Positions 31,517 to 43,219 are shown, counted from the first letter of the stretch. The stretch: 64,000 nucleotides of DNA from Liopterus haemorrhoidalis (GCA_963971575.1 OZ020611.1:224556260-224620259), one strand, 5' to 3'. The notes: generated by a model from the letters alone, not told the origin. A program made the numbers and translations.

Positions 31517-31626
31517 AGCGTCGGCGAATCAGTTACGTCACTCGACGTAACAAACAATTGTATTGTTCCAAACAATACATTCGTTTGTTTCGTATTGTGA
31601 CGTAACTGCACAGATTCGCCGATGCT
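31517..31626. mobile_element. 110-bp foldback element
   Basis: AGCGTCGGCGAATC and AGTTACGTCAC at the left are mirrored at the right, and AACAATACATTCG/CAATTGTATTGTT-type sequences pair in the centre. Nearly the whole element folds on itself. Confidence 0.65.
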
Positions 31627-31728
31627 TTATACACAGGTACAGGTGTTATATCTTGTGTAGGACTACTTGTAAAGGTTTACCGATGGCGACCCTCTAAAAT
31701 CGGTCACTATTGAACTACACGTTAGGCG

Positions 31729-31741
31729 TTGAGAAACACTG
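31729..31741. mobile_element. Solo hAT right end
   Basis: TTGAGAAACACTG matches the end of the 14645-14934 MITE. No left partner found. Confidence 0.4.
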
Positions 31742-31819
31742 CTTTCAAATCTGCCTTTTTATTAACTTCTATTCTACGTGTCTAATCAAATCTGCCTTTT
31801 TATCCGTTCATTTTCCCAG

Positions 31820-32045
31820 GATATATCAACCACAGATACAACTTCGGTTCTACGTGTTTAAACAAGTGGCCGAGCCAGGTATTGGATCGAATACTCAGAG
31901 CAATAGTCAAAGCTACGCTAGATCACGCGATTCTGTCGCTGGGAAATTTACAATACAAGGATCAGAGGAAAATGTGCAAACTTTAGGAAACATACTGTTG
32001 TTGCAATCTTTCGATGAACTATTGAGCCTGGATTCCATGGACTAA
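31820..32045 (+). CDS. Candidate terminal host exon
   Basis: A strong acceptor (CGTTCATTTTCCCAG) precedes an open frame ending at TAA 32043-32045, with AATAAA at about 32280. In the frame reaching that stop the protein includes QVAEPGIGSNTQSNSQSYA, SVAGKFTIQGSEENVQTLG and LLSLDSMD, a composition unlike the A+T-rich junk nearby. A second frame is open for about 160 bp. No domain is recognised. The intron phase implied (2) does not match the 54-bp exon at 11743 (phase 1) unless another exon intervenes. It could also be a transposon fragment. Confidence 0.3.
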
Positions 32046-32278
32046 TGGGGAGAACATTGGCTCGAAAAAATCAATAGTCCGGATTTTGTTTCTTTTTTAA
32101 TTAATACCGGACCAAAGTTTTTCCATATTTTATTGTTTATTTGACAAAATTTTCAGATCGGTGTTAATTCATGGACAGAATAGAGTCTACATTCGTAAAA
32201 TTATTAATTTTGTGCTATTTATTTTTGTATATTTCTGTTGACATGGCTTTATGTACGTTTTTTTCATTTGTCAAACTT

Positions 32279-32284
32279 AATAAA
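32279..32284 (+). terminator. Possible polyadenylation signal
   Basis: AATAAA lies about 235 bp after the candidate terminal exon stop. Common by chance in A+T-rich DNA. Confidence 0.2.
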
Positions 32285-32493
32285 GTATATTATTATTATT
32301 ATTATGCTAATATAGGTACATTAGGCCTATTCGGACTCTGTCCATTTTGTAAATTAAAAAATAAATAAATAAAAAATAGTTTGAATAGTTTATTAAAAAT
32401 TATTGAGTTAAATAATTGCCCTGGTTATTGTTTACCATCTTAGGCGTAGCTTTTCAAACTCGTTTCAAGAAACGTCTCTTCCTCGTCCTTATA

Positions 32494-34024
32494 CCGGGTT
32501 TACATTAGGCTAGTAAACAGCATAGTTACTAGGTCTAGTAGCTAGCCCGTTCATTATACTGTGCCGTCACTAAGTAGTAGGGGCTTACACACAGCACGGT
32601 ACTGTACTATCCCATCGTCTCAACTATTCAAAAAGCAGGACAGTAGGTGCAAACACACAATGCGGCACTATCCTTATGCGCATTGACCGATTTTCAAACG
32701 GACTAAGCAGCGGATCCGCTTTCTTCAGCGCTTAGACTAATTTTTGTTTTTATTTTAAGTTGATTTTTCACGATTTTCTTTTTTCATAATTTTGCCCCGT
32801 TCACATTAGGAGATGAATCGAACTATTTTCCTTCAGGAGGTAGCGGTACGATCCCAGCCAAAGATGACTAATCACTTTTTTTTAGAATTCTCTCCATCGC
32901 ATAAAGGTGCATAAAAGTTTTCTGAAAAATCGCTATTTTTAAGCTTTCGCGATATTTTTTAGAGGTGCAACGCGCAAATCTATGTTCAGTCATAGAAGGA
33001 ATGCCGCCGAAGGTCGTAGAATACTTTTTGTCCCGATTTTCCCCACCGCTTCAGGGTATTTCTGAATTTTCTGGGATGAACAATTTTTACCATATATCGT
33101 TTTTTAGGGGGAGCAACATATAAAATCTACACTCAGGGATAAGCTGTCACATTTTTTTCGAGTATTCGCTACCGCATCAAGCTAGTTTTTTTTTCCTACA
33201 TTTGGTTATTTTTCTCGATGGATTTTTTCAAACCAAACCACATATATAGCGAATCGTGTTTATATAATGCTGAAGCTAAATTTATTTATTTATTATTATT
33301 ATTTTTATTTATTTATTTATTTATTTTTGTTGGGTTAGTTTTTAAAAATAATTTTGCCCTGTTTGCATATCAAAATTAATGCAATTTTTAACCTCAGGGG
33401 TAGGAGACAGGTTGACCGACAATGGCTGGTTACTTCTGCCTCAATGTTTCCGACCGCATAGGGTTACTTTTTAATTTTCTGAGAAATTGCAATTTTAGAT
33501 ATTATGCAATATTTTTTGGGTTTGAAAAGAACCAAATTTACTTTCAGGGTTAGAGGCCAGTCCACCGAATGCAGACGATCCATTTTGGACCTGATTTTCC
33601 GTATCTAGTAGGATAATTTCATTTTTCTGTTTGCAGTTACTGTTTTCTCACGATTTAAAAAATCTCTTCATTATAATAGTTATATTTATGTATAAAAGTA
33701 ATAAAAACTATCGTTACACATAAAAGTGAAATCTATAAAGGTAAAAAGAGGTCCTTTTTGCTTTTTATATAACATATATGCATATTATATAACTACACAA
33801 ACATCTGCACCTGTCTAGTTCACATGAGAGAATTCCGAACAATGACAAATTTATTAGTGTTGGTATAATGACTATCTTGTCTACATAACCACTATCGTAT
33901 CCCAACTACTAGCGCAAGTACTAGGGCTATTTCAATCTCAAGCGTTTGCATTAGGATAGTAGCTATCTTTGCCACTAGCAAGCTAGCTACTGTCTCATTT
34001 ACTAGCTTTATGTAAACGCACCAT
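32494..34024. mobile_element. TIR element with internal ~148-bp tandem repeats
   Basis: The outer sequences (GGGTTTACATTAGGCTAGTAAA left; the right end, inverted, has GCGTTTACATAAAGCTAGTAA) are imperfect inverted repeats rich in CTAG motifs. Between them lie five diverged repeat units. No clear target duplication or coding capacity, so superfamily is unassigned. Confidence 0.55.
32833..33640. repeat. Degenerate ~148-bp tandem repeats (about five units)
   Basis: Units start with TTCAGGG-like sequence at about 32833, 32985, 33130, 33393 and 33540. Each holds a CCGCATAGGG-like segment about 70 bases later and a TATTTTTTAGG-like segment near its end. The gap between the third and fourth start is longer because of a (TTTA)n run at 33285-33330. 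Confidence 0.6.
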
Positions 34025-35110
34025 TAGTAGTTAAAAATTACTTATTTTTACGTTATCGTTATCCCGTTTATTAAAAACGGGATTAGTTTTGAAGACAGAG
34101 AGCAGAGAAAAATAGTTGGCATCATGATCTTGAAGGTGTCTATTACCATTGTTTCGCGTGTGATTAGAATCAATTTGTTGCGCTAAAATACAGAACCGTA
34201 AAGGCTCGTTTACATTAATAGTAGAATGATTTTGTAGGATCGTAGCAGACGACTAATGCGGTATCACAATGCCTCTTCATAACATTTCTTTTACGTTACC
34301 ACAACTCTCACTTCACCGTAAATATGACCTTCAGAATAAATATTGGCAGTACTGAACCGTATTAATTAATATCTTAACTATTCAGTTAAGTTATTTATTT
34401 CTAGTGAAATAAATTTCTAAAGGCCATACAATTTTGTACAAATCAGGCAAATGAAATAATTCCATTTAAATCGAAGTGAAAAGAATCCCAATTCAATAAC
34501 CCTAACAAAATTTTCTGAATAAAATCTCTAATTTAGTAATGTTTTTTCTTTTAAATATTTTATAGTGCAAGGTCTGGCGAACATGAATGAACTTGTATTA
34601 TGTTGTTTGTTTACAATCTGTTGACAAATGGACTGTTAACGTGACTGATGAACAGATATTCAACAAGCACATATGTTTACATTAGCTCTATATTCAATAC
34701 ACTCACCGACGTCGTATGAATCACGTATGAGGTGTCATTTACTTACTAAATATTATTAAACAACATATGTAATTTATTATGTAATGAACCAAATTGAATA
34801 CTCGATGAATTTATGTTGACACGTAGATAATTTATCGACTAATTTGATTTATTTGTGTAATTAATTAAACTCTTATGAGAAAGATTTGACTAAAATTGGT
34901 TTTCTTGATATAAATTCAATAATATCCAGAAATCATGTTACATTAATTGCCCAGCCCAAAAAATGAATATTTATTAGATTAGGAAATTAATAATTAAACT
35001 TGTAATGAGTATTATTCATAGTATATTTATGGATGTAAATAAAAATTATATAAATGACAATTTTGGAATTCAACAACAAAAACATTGTTAAAATTATTCG
35101 AATTGTCTGT
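34025..35110. other. Unassigned stretch
   Basis: A CGTTTACATTA motif at 34207 echoes the preceding element's end. Otherwise nothing recognised. Confidence 0.45.
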
Positions 35111-35280
35111 CAGTATTTCTCAACAGGTGGTCCGCGGGTCAGTTCTTGGCTTCCGTGCACACAAAATTTCATTAGTTTGGGCCTTTACGCAAAAAGAAAT
35201 ATTTTCTTGATGTTGGTGGTCCGCGATTAGTGTGGAATTCTGAAAGTGGTCTGCCACTGTCGAAGGTTTGAGAAACCTTG
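35111..35280. mobile_element. hAT MITE related to 14645-14934
   Basis: The left end CAGTATTTCTCAACAGGTGG and inner GGTCCGCG motifs match the other copy. The right end is TTTGAGAAACCTTG. Flanks ttgtctgt and gtctatgt agree at 5 of 8, so the duplication is only tentative. It lies in the 3' part of a minus-strand Tc1 relic. Confidence 0.65.
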
Positions 35281-35284
35281 GTCT

Positions 35285-36137
35285 ATGTGTCCAGTTATTT
35301 TTGATAACTACTTCACAGAGTTTAGACACCCTATTTAACAATTTAATTAAAGTGTCCTTTGAAACTTTACACCACTCTATTTGTAAAATCTTCCACAAAC
35401 GTTCTTTAGAAGTGGGGTATACTTATCTTGCTATTCTGTCCAATTCGTTCCATGGTAGTTCAGTGGGATTCAAGGGGCTGTGATGGCTAAACCGTAATTT
35501 TCATCATTCCTTCAGCAGACAATTGATCCAAGTAATCTCTGTAAAGCTTGGGGTCAATTGGAGTGTTTAGGGTCATTAATCTTACTGGGACACAAAGCCC
35601 TGCCCAATACTACCCAGTCCAATTCTATGAATATTACCAACTGCATTACCAACAAAACAGCCCCACACATTGGTCAGATGTCCTCTCTTCTGCTGATCTG
35701 CGGACGAAGACTCTTCGTTGGGAACCAAAAGCAAATTTGAACTCGTCAATTCATAGTCACAGACAGTCATTCAGTCTTCAAGTGTCCAATTTTTATGTTC
35801 TTTGGCTCGTTGTAACCTCTTTTCTGTATTGATGGTTCGTAGCAAGGGTTTCCTTACAGATACCCTGCCATGAAGGTCTCCTTCTTTTAAACTTCTGGTG
35901 CAGCAAGGCGTCTATTACGCTTGCTGGTTATGCCAATCTTACTATCTTCAGAAAAAGATACTGGGTTGTCCATCACGTGTTTTGTTGGATATACCCTCAT
36001 TGGTATGAAATTTCTTCACGTTGTAGTCGAATGTTCTCGGTATTTTTAGTACAATCGAAATTTGGCCATTACTTTTGACACTTTTATTGCAGGCAATCGT
36101 TAATTAGCACGTTAAAAAATTCTTTCGTTTTCGGCAT
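35285..36137 (-). pseudogene. Tc1-like transposase relic
   Basis: On the minus strand the ATG at 36137 opens MPKTKEFFNVL. Further on come RVSVRKPLLRTIN and EKRLQRAKEHKNWT (second DNA-binding domain and entry to the catalytic core). VWGCFVGNAVGN, NDPKHSN (second Asp region) and a decayed PLNPTELPWNELDR (third acidic residue region) follow, then LWKILQIEWCKVSKDTLIKL and VVIKN. The order matches a complete Tc1 transposase, but stops and frameshifts break it throughout. A hAT MITE cuts off its end. Terminal repeats were not located. Confidence 0.8.
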
Positions 36138-36283
36138 GTTAATAACCATAAACAAAATTCGTAAGCAATGGCACGTCACAAGAGCGGTAAAATTACAATA
36201 AGGTATTCTCTGCAAAATCTAAAAAGAAATTTAAAGTCTAACCAGCGGCGGTCGGTGAAGCAAGTTTGGCAGGGCAATCAGCA

Positions 36284-36354
36284 TGATCGGACACGCTCGT
36301 GCTTTGTCGTTGCTATACTACTGTTGAGCGATATAGTACGAGCTTGTCCGATCA
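36284..36354. repeat. Imperfect 26-bp-stem hairpin (foldback)
   Basis: TGATCGGACACGCTCGTGC pairs with GTACGAGCTTGTCCGATCA across about 20 bases. G+C-rich against its surroundings. It may be the core of a small MITE. Confidence 0.6.
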
Positions 36355-36359
36355 TACCA

Positions 36360-37363
36360 ATTTGACATTATCTTAAAACAAAATGGCCGTCATTAAGCAC
36401 CTGTTTCGGGGTAATCCACCCGAAACTGGTAATGGATAACACTGGTACAGACAGACTGTCAGATAGTCCGACGGACCGATATCACGCTAAAAACAGTAGA
36501 TTTGTTTTACAAAAAGCCTAATTCGTGCTTATTAATTAAAAAATAAAATAAAAATCGAAAAGTCAGAACTGGTATGATTACTATACATCCATTTCGATTT
36601 CGAGAAATATAACGAGAATAAAAAGGATTTCGTGAAACCTGAAGAGTAAAAAAGAAGTTGTTACTGCAAAAATAAAAGAACAATGTTTTAAAAAATAAAA
36701 AGCCATAACTGGCTCAAGATGTTACCGACCTATGGACAATTGAATCCCCAACCCACCAACACATCTTTTACTACCTAACTTTGGATTGCTACCCCTTGAG
36801 TTTGGGAACTAGTGGCTTAATCAGTAAATCCCTCAGGCACACAAGTGCGTACGCACAAGAGACAACAAACGTTAAGAATTATAAAAACCCTTGACATCTT
36901 AATTTATCACCATTTCAGTACTTTTTCAACTTCGTAACTGTAAAGTAAAACACATTTTGAGACTGTTGAAAGCAATGTTTTCTTGTTCATTTAACATTTT
37001 CATAAAATGACATCATTAAATTTTAAAGGGACACTTTGTAAACAGAATTCTTTAAATTGTATCCTCAAATAAATTACGTTCTACGTATTCAAAGTCTGCG
37101 TAAACAACATCAGTTAATTATTCAGGAAAACACGCAATTAATAACGATGGATTTAAATCCTGATGAACAGATTTTCCTGCTCGTTATTAAAATTAATGCT
37201 TCAGTTTTCCACGATATATGGAATAAGTGCTATTAAAATGTGCATATAAATTATTTTCACACCTCGCTTATAATTGGAAAATTCTGTATTCGTACGCAGC
37301 TTAACTAGATAAATAAAGGTATGTAAAATAGATGTTGTTTGGTTTTAAACTTACTAGGAACAT
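36360..37363. other. Unassigned stretch
   Basis: A decayed family-2-like piece (ACAGACAGACTG...ATCACGCTAAAAACAGT at 36452-36495) is present. The remainder shows no gene. Confidence 0.45.
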
Positions 37364-38418
37364 CTTAAAAGTGATACATCCTACACTTATTACAAAACTT
37401 GATAATTTTGGCTCGTCTGGTAATTTATAGAAATGAGCAGTTGACTTCCAGAAAACTCCTGGTAATTTATTGCGATGGATGAAATCTTATATTAGTATTG
37501 GTTCTTAGTTTGTTGCAATAGACCATATTAGTAACTACGTCACAAAATGGGATTCAGTGCTGCCGTCTCGCGGTTGGATTCCTTTTATTTGAATTTAGCA
37601 TGTTGTTTTTTTGTTAAATTGTATTTTGGAAATATAAATTAAGTTTTCAAGTAAGAGAGTGCTTCACATCAAAGTCAATATTTATTTATTAAAATTCTTA
37701 TTTTATACATTATAATTTAATATGTCATTATTTTTGCAGAACAATATTATTTGGCAGGTTAATTTTGAAAAATTTACGTTATTAATCGTTATTATGGCAA
37801 GTAACATAACAATTAGTGTGTGTGCCATATCTAAATGGTTTAAAGGAATAATATGTTGTTTTTAATTTTCCATTATTGTTTTTCATTTTCATCTGTCAAA
37901 AAACGAAAAAATTTGCAATTAATAATATAGATGTAATTGTTACAATTTGGAGCAAAACAATACACCAATATGCATTCTAAAACAAAATATTAATGATTAC
38001 TTAGTGTTAATTAAATAAATACTAAAAATATTCCGATTTTCATATTATTTAAAAACGTAACCTATAAATATATCTTCGAATCCTTATTTATATATTTATA
38101 AAATCATTATTCTATAATATAAAGTATCTGGACTGTATATATTAGTATATATTTATCAAAAATACATATTTTATGCTCCAAAATTGAAAATATTTATAAA
38201 ATTAAGTTAACAAAAGTAATGTCCCATGTATTTTAAACTTCAAAAGGACTCAGCTCTCAGATGGCAGCACATGTATGTGACGACACACTAATATGGTCTA
38301 TTAGAAATGTTACATCTTCAACAGTTACAATTACTTTTGGAGTTCCGCAAGGACGGTGTCTTGGCCCTCTACTTTTTTCTATATTTCTTTATGATATCGG
38401 AAATCATTTCAAATTTTA
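37364..38418 (+). pseudogene. LINE (Jockey/CR1-like) reverse transcriptase relic split by a MITE
   Basis: Left part: KVIHPTLITKLDNFGSSGNL, then NLLRWMKSYISIGS and FVA, the RT segment between motifs 2 and 3. Right of the insertion: RNVTSSTVTITFGVPQGRCL followed by GPLLFSIFLYDI, the GVPQGSxLGPLLF box of Jockey/CR1-type RTs. A stop interrupts ISIGS-FVA, and the two halves are one base out of frame across the site. 5' and 3' parts are missing. The 778-bp TA-flanked element lies between FVA and RNV. Confidence 0.8.
37521..38298. mobile_element. TA-flanked MITE inside the LINE
   Basis: GACCATATTAGT is inverted at the right end (ACTAATATGGTC), with TA on both s (37519-37520, 38299-38300). GTGCTGCC(A/G)TCT-like sequence follows inside both ends. 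Non-coding and very A+T-rich in the middle. Confidence 0.8.
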
Positions 38419-38565
38419 AAAAAGTTACGTAGATTGAAGATAATCTGTGTGACTACTGTGGACTAACTTTAGTAAATATTTTTTAAAAGAGTTAAAATGT
38501 AATCACTCTTAACCAAACTTTACTAGAAAACACAATATAACTGATTACACCTTTACTGTCTATAA

Positions 38566-38706
38566 CAGTGGTTCCCAAATTTTTCGGTTCCCGGCGCCCT
38601 TAATGTATCAGAATTTTTCTGCGGCGCCCAAATCAAAACATTGGTCTAACTAACGCAATTGGAGGCATATTGGAATTTTCCGTGGTGCACAGTTTGAGAA
38701 TTGCTG
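38566..38706. mobile_element. hAT MITE (CAGTGGTTCCCAAA type)
   Basis: CAGTGGTTCCCAAA at the left and TTTGAGAATTGCTG at the right are terminal repeats. The flanks gtctataa and atatagat both fit nnnTAnnn but agree at only four bases. A sister copy lies at 40929. Confidence 0.7.
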
Positions 38707-39182
38707 ATATAGATAAGAAGTAGGTGTTAGTTTATAAAGATAGTTAAAAACAGGGGGCAGGCTAACATTTCATCGGCTCTAAGCCTTATTATTATTATTT
38801 TTTTAAATTCTTTTGCTGCAAATGTAAAAATTTTAGACCTTAACTCAAAAGTGACCATATATTTGTGATCTAAGGCTAAAAATATATAAGTATTTTACCA
38901 ATAAATTTCTTTTTTTTTTCTACTAAAATTTTGAAATTTGGTCTAATTTTTTGTTAGTCTCCAATTTTTGCCAAAATATTGTTTTAAGCTAATTTTTTTG
39001 TGATGTTTATACCAATTTTCAATAAAATTGGAGATAAAAATGTTTGGCTTAAAATTCACGATTTTTTTAGGGTCTGCCCCTTACGATTTTTTCGATTTTT
39101 GGCCATTTTCAAGGATTTTGGATTACTGCCCATACAAAATTTAATAATCGTTTTATTAAATTTTTTTTTATTAAAGCTCCTT
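38707..39182. other. Unassigned A+T-rich stretch
   Basis: No recognised element; runs into the family-1 copy. Confidence 0.45.
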
Positions 39183-39227
39183 TTAGGGTTTTGTAGGTAT
39201 GACCAAAAAACCCTTATACCGTCATTT

Positions 39228-39231
39228 TGTC

Positions 39232-39289
<58 letters not shown>

Positions 39290-39290
39290 T
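39228..39290 (+). repeat. (CTGT)n microsatellite
   Basis: About 14 uninterrupted units. Serine/cysteine/leucine/valine-repeat open frames across it are shadows. Confidence 0.9.
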
Positions 39291-39728
39291 CGGTAAAAAT
39301 TGTAGCCAAACGGCTAAACCTAGAGAGTTGAAATTTGGCATGCTTATACAACTCTTTGACCCGCACATAGGAAAAATACTAAAACATCTAAAAACATATC
39401 CCCCTAAAAATATAAACAAATATGTGCTCATCAAAAAAAAAATATATTTTTTTAAAATTCTGAGTAGGGTATCAAATGAAAGCCCTTAGTACGTGGATTA
39501 ACGTTTTTTTCCAAAATTGTGCAAAAAAAATTTTGTCCCACACCCTGTAGCCCAGATGGTTTAAACTAAAAATCTGAAAAAATTCTAAGTAATGTACATT
39601 GGTGTGAACCGGAATAGTACAACAGGAATTTTTGATCAGATTATGTTTTCGGAAAATAACGCATTTTTTGTGTTTTTAACTAAAATATGTTAAATATTTA
39701 ATTCGCAATGTAACACTTCACATCAGAA

Positions 39729-39800
39729 ACTCTGGTAGCTCAGATGGTTTCGTAATGTACTTTGTAATTTGAAGTGCGAACTTTGCAGAGTTCGAATCCT
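39729..39800 (+). other. tRNA-like sequence (Pol III box A/B) inside family 1
   Basis: TAGCTCAGATGG is a full box A match and AGTTCGAATCC is one base from box B. CAG/CTG bases around box B can pair with one bulge. T-runs follow. The body differs from the tRNA-like segment at the homologous position of the 10.3-kb copy. Confidence 0.5.
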
Positions 39801-39970
39801 GTTAATTTTATTTTTTTCTGTTTTTTTTTTTTGCATTTCTATTTTGTTTAAATTATTTTGTCAAAATTCTAGTTATATTTTGGTAAATGTATTTATTTTT
39901 TAAAAGCGTAAATTTAATAACCAGTGGGAAGTGTTGAAATTATAATTTAATTCTGTTTGACGAAATCAGA

Positions 39971-40049
39971 GGGCGGGACTTATGATATAAGCAACCAATG
40001 GAAGCCATAGGCGCAATTTTAAAAATCTTACTGAACCTTGCTGTATAAA
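39971..40049 (+). promoter_or_regulatory. GC-box / CCAAT / TATA module, second copy
   Basis: GGGCGGG at 39971, CCAAT at 39995-39999, TATAAA at 40044-40049. Order and spacing match the copy at 10711-10790. Confidence 0.45.
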
Positions 40050-40081
40050 TAAAATACTGTACATATTTAGAAACTTAAATA

Positions 40082-40126
40082 ATGGTATTAGGCATTCGAA
40101 TTAAAATTCATAAAAAAATATTTTGA
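40082..40126 (+). CDS. 14-codon frame, second copy
   Basis: Reads MVLGIRIKIHKKIF then TGA. See 10814-10858. Confidence 0.2.
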   Translation: MVLGIRIKIHKKIF

Positions 40127-40236
40127 CATAAAATTTGTTTTGGCATCCCAAATAATCATCATTCAGTTACTAAATACCTGCAAAACCCAGAAATGTGTGA
40201 AGATTCACACTTCACATAAATTTTTTTTACTTAACA

Positions 40237-40917
40237 ATATAGGTCGATTTAAAAATTTAAACCGCATATTTCTATCCCTAACCATTTTATAGTTAGGATT
40301 TATAAAAAAATTGAAAACATTTTTAAAAAATAAAAAAATTTAAAAAGTTTGTTTATTTCAAAATATAGTAATAAGTTAATTAGGACCTCAAGATTTTAAA
40401 AATTTCAACCGCAGGTCTTCGTATTTCGTTTTTGAGATACGTTCATGCGAAGATGAAAACTCCTATAAATCGTGCCATATTAAAATTTGTCATAATTTTA
40501 AAATACGCTAAACGAATTAAGCCTCAAATTTTTTCTAGTCTAAATAAACTACGAGGAATCCAAAAATTCTAACCTCAGGTCATTTTCTCTAACCGTTATT
40601 TGAGTTGTAATTTTTTTAATTCACTATTTTCACAAATAATGTATATTATGCTATTAAAAAAAATTGTCGTAATCTTACAACGCGTTAAATAATTAAACCC
40701 CTAATTTTTTTCTACATTAAATAAACTACGGATAATCCAAAAATTTTAACCGAAAGTCGCTGTCTCAAACCGTTTTAGAGTTGTGCTTTTTTTAATTCAC
40801 AATTTTCACAAATAATGTAAATTATATCATTAAAAAGAATGTCATAATCTCAAAACGCGTTAAACGATTAAAGCCCCAATTTTTTTCTATACTAAATAAA
40901 CTACGGATATTTTTAGA
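40237..40917. repeat. ~176-bp tandem repeats (three clear, two decayed units)
   Basis: The segment AATAAACTACG recurs at 40543, 40720 and 40895. CAAAAATTTTAACC-like and ACAACGCGTTAAA-like segments keep register. Earlier diverged units start near 40241 and 40383. Ends beside a hAT MITE. Confidence 0.7.
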
Positions 40918-40928
40918 TGCCTATAACT

Positions 40929-41111
40929 CAGTGGTGCCCAAACCTTTTCGGTTCCCGGCACTCTTAATGTATCAGAATTTTTCCGCGGTGGTCTAAGTAA
41001 AAATTGGTCTAACGCAGTTGGAGGAATATTGTAATGTTTTCGCGGCGCCCCTACAACTCATCTGCGGCGCCCCAGAGCACCATGGCGCACACTTTGAGAA
41101 TCCCTGGTCTA
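40929..41111. mobile_element. hAT MITE (CAGTGGTTCCCAAA type), second copy
   Basis: CAGTGGTGCCCAAACC left, TTTGAGAATCCCTG right, with shared inner TTTTCGGTTCCCGGC and TTAATGTATCAGAATTTTT. The right flank gtctataa matches gcctataa two bases left of the element, a probable 7/8 duplication after a small rearrangement. Confidence 0.7.
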
Positions 41112-41350
41112 TAATATACCATATTATGATCATTATCATCATCTTAATCATAATCATCATCATACTATATATCAATCAAAAATAATACATTGAAAATTAA
41201 ATTAAAATATTTTTTTTTTAAATTAATATAATTGTACAAAAGCATCTAAAAGTACTTGTTTAATTAATATTAAAATAGTTAATGTGTAGGATTAGACAAT
41301 TTTTTCCACAGTCAACTCAATATTAGTAACTATCTTACTTAAATATTTTT

Positions 41351-41480
41351 ACTGATCAATTTAACAATTTTACAGATCAATTCTACATTTTTACTGATCA
41401 GTTCTATATTTTTTCTGATCAAATCAGAATTTTAAAGATCAGGTACTAATTTCACTAATAATTTCATATTGAACTGATCA
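41351..41480. repeat. 21-bp repeat phased on TGATCA palindromes
   Basis: TGATCA or AGATCA cores occur at 41353, 41374, 41395, 41416 and 41437, an exact 21-bp step, with one more at about 41475. Spacers are T-rich. Confidence 0.7.
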
Positions 41481-43219
41481 GTCACTCTAACAGTAATAAC
41501 AATAGCTCAGTAAAAAGCACAAGATCTGTGTATGCAAAACTTACGAACGAGCACGAGCAAATTTCCGCGTTTCCGTTTGCGGATAAAGTCCTTAACAGCT
41601 TACAGCACTCCGTATCCTTACGCGCGTCCGTATTTATGCTTTTGTGATTGCGATGGTGATTCTTATTAGGTGTTTGGTGTCGGAATTAACATAGTTGTAA
41701 TTAAATTATTTAAATAAATTAACAGAATTGTTTAATCAGGAAAATAAATTTTTTTCGATATTATATTATAATAAATACAAACAACTATACTGATTTTTCA
41801 GCTTTAAAGACATACGGCTTTATACGTAGAAGGTATCAATTTTTTAAATTTGTCTCCTTTGAGTAGCCATTGCCTCTTGCCGCTTCTTCTCATCCAACAC
41901 CTCCTGTGACCTTATTGTCTTCCCGCTCCCCCCTAAATTTTTGGCGGTCCTAGGAGAGGGGAGAGCGCTCACTTTGGAATTTACTGCTATACATTTTCGT
42001 GTGCTATAAGAACCAGAACCAGAAAGATATTTTGCTTTAAACGCCTTATTTCGCCACCTTGCCTTAAACCCCTTTTGTCGCTCCTTTGACCTTCTAGCGC
42101 TCTGGGGGAGGGAAAAGAGCCCCTTCGTTTGAAATCACTAGTCTATTCGAATCAAGTTAATTGAATGAAACTTCTCCTGACATCAAACAATCAATAAACT
42201 ACTACATTCTTAGCCTACTTCAATAAAATTCTTATAAAATGGAATTCTTTCATGATAATAATTCTAAGATAGCTCTCTGGTCTAATAAAAAATAAAAGAA
42301 GTGATATTTCATGGCATCCTTTTAGTTTTTTGCTCGAATAAAAACGTCAATTGAGTATCGATACATTTTTCATGACAACTTCTAAAAGATTTAAAATCGT
42401 TCGAGAAATGAAAAGTAAATCTTCTACTAATATTTTTTGCTCTACCAAATATATCTTTTAAATATTACTAAATGATAAATTGTACTAAAACTTTTTGGGA
42501 ATTACTGCATAATTTACGCTGTTAATAAATTTTATGTGGATTTAAAATTTGCAAAGACTTTAAACTTGTGGTTAAGACGATTAAACTTTCCTAAAAGTTT
42601 GCTTGTCAAAACTTAGTGTTAATTTATGTATTTACCTATTAGTCTACTTATTATTCTGTCCAATACAGAATTTCCTATCAATAATAATTAATTCAGTGTC
42701 AAGTCCTAACTTGGCGCCAGAGTTATTCTAGATGAAGTGTTGGGTGGGTTAGTCCAGTGGCGTGCTTTTGTTCTCTTCCTTTCTCTGTCTCTATCTCTCT
42801 TCTTAGGTATTTATATAAATATTCTATCTTGCTCTGCTATATATATGGTTTTTTCTTGTCTATCTGGTACATCGGTACTCGCCAGATCTTCTGTTAGCTA
42901 ATCTCTTTGTCTTTTGCGGGTATTCCCACGGGCGGACAGATGTTCATTCTTATCAGTTCCTCTTTATCCTTCTGTACTCATTTATAATTATCACTTCTCC
43001 TATTTATCGTACTCATTCATTACAGTACTCGGGTGTCTTGGTTCTTACGCTTTTCCATATATCTTTTTCTGATTTTCAATTTGGCATTTAGTCTCCAAAT
43101 TTTTGAATTGTCAATCTGTTACGGTATACTTTTCTGAATCATAAAACATTAAAACTTGTATGTTATTTTATTTTCTTTTATTTTAGCCCTTGTATATTAT
43201 GCAGTTATTTAATTATATA
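41481..43219. other. Unassigned stretch
   Basis: It includes a CpG-richer patch (41550-41660), two G+C-rich pieces with similar GAGCGCT/TAGCGCTCT ends (41930, 42100) suggesting a decayed duplication, and a pyrimidine-rich run at 42765-42800. No coding frame recognised. Confidence 0.45.

Larger units (their letters stand above)
39183..40230 (+). mobile_element. Family 1 copy, tRNA-bearing subfamily, with long (CTGT)n
   Basis: The left end AGGGTTTTGTAGG (39186-39198) and a pure (CTGT)n tract (39234-39289) are intact. The body then carries the tRNA-like segment, T-runs, promoter-like module and 14-codon frame described at 10320-11045. The 3' hairpin GTGTGAAGATTCACAC lies near 40196. This is the only copy here with both the complete left half and the tRNA block. 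Confidence 0.7.

Noticed and set aside
39000..39489. Frames with CLSV or TDRQ repeats over (CTGT)n
   Set aside because: Translated microsatellite inside family 1.
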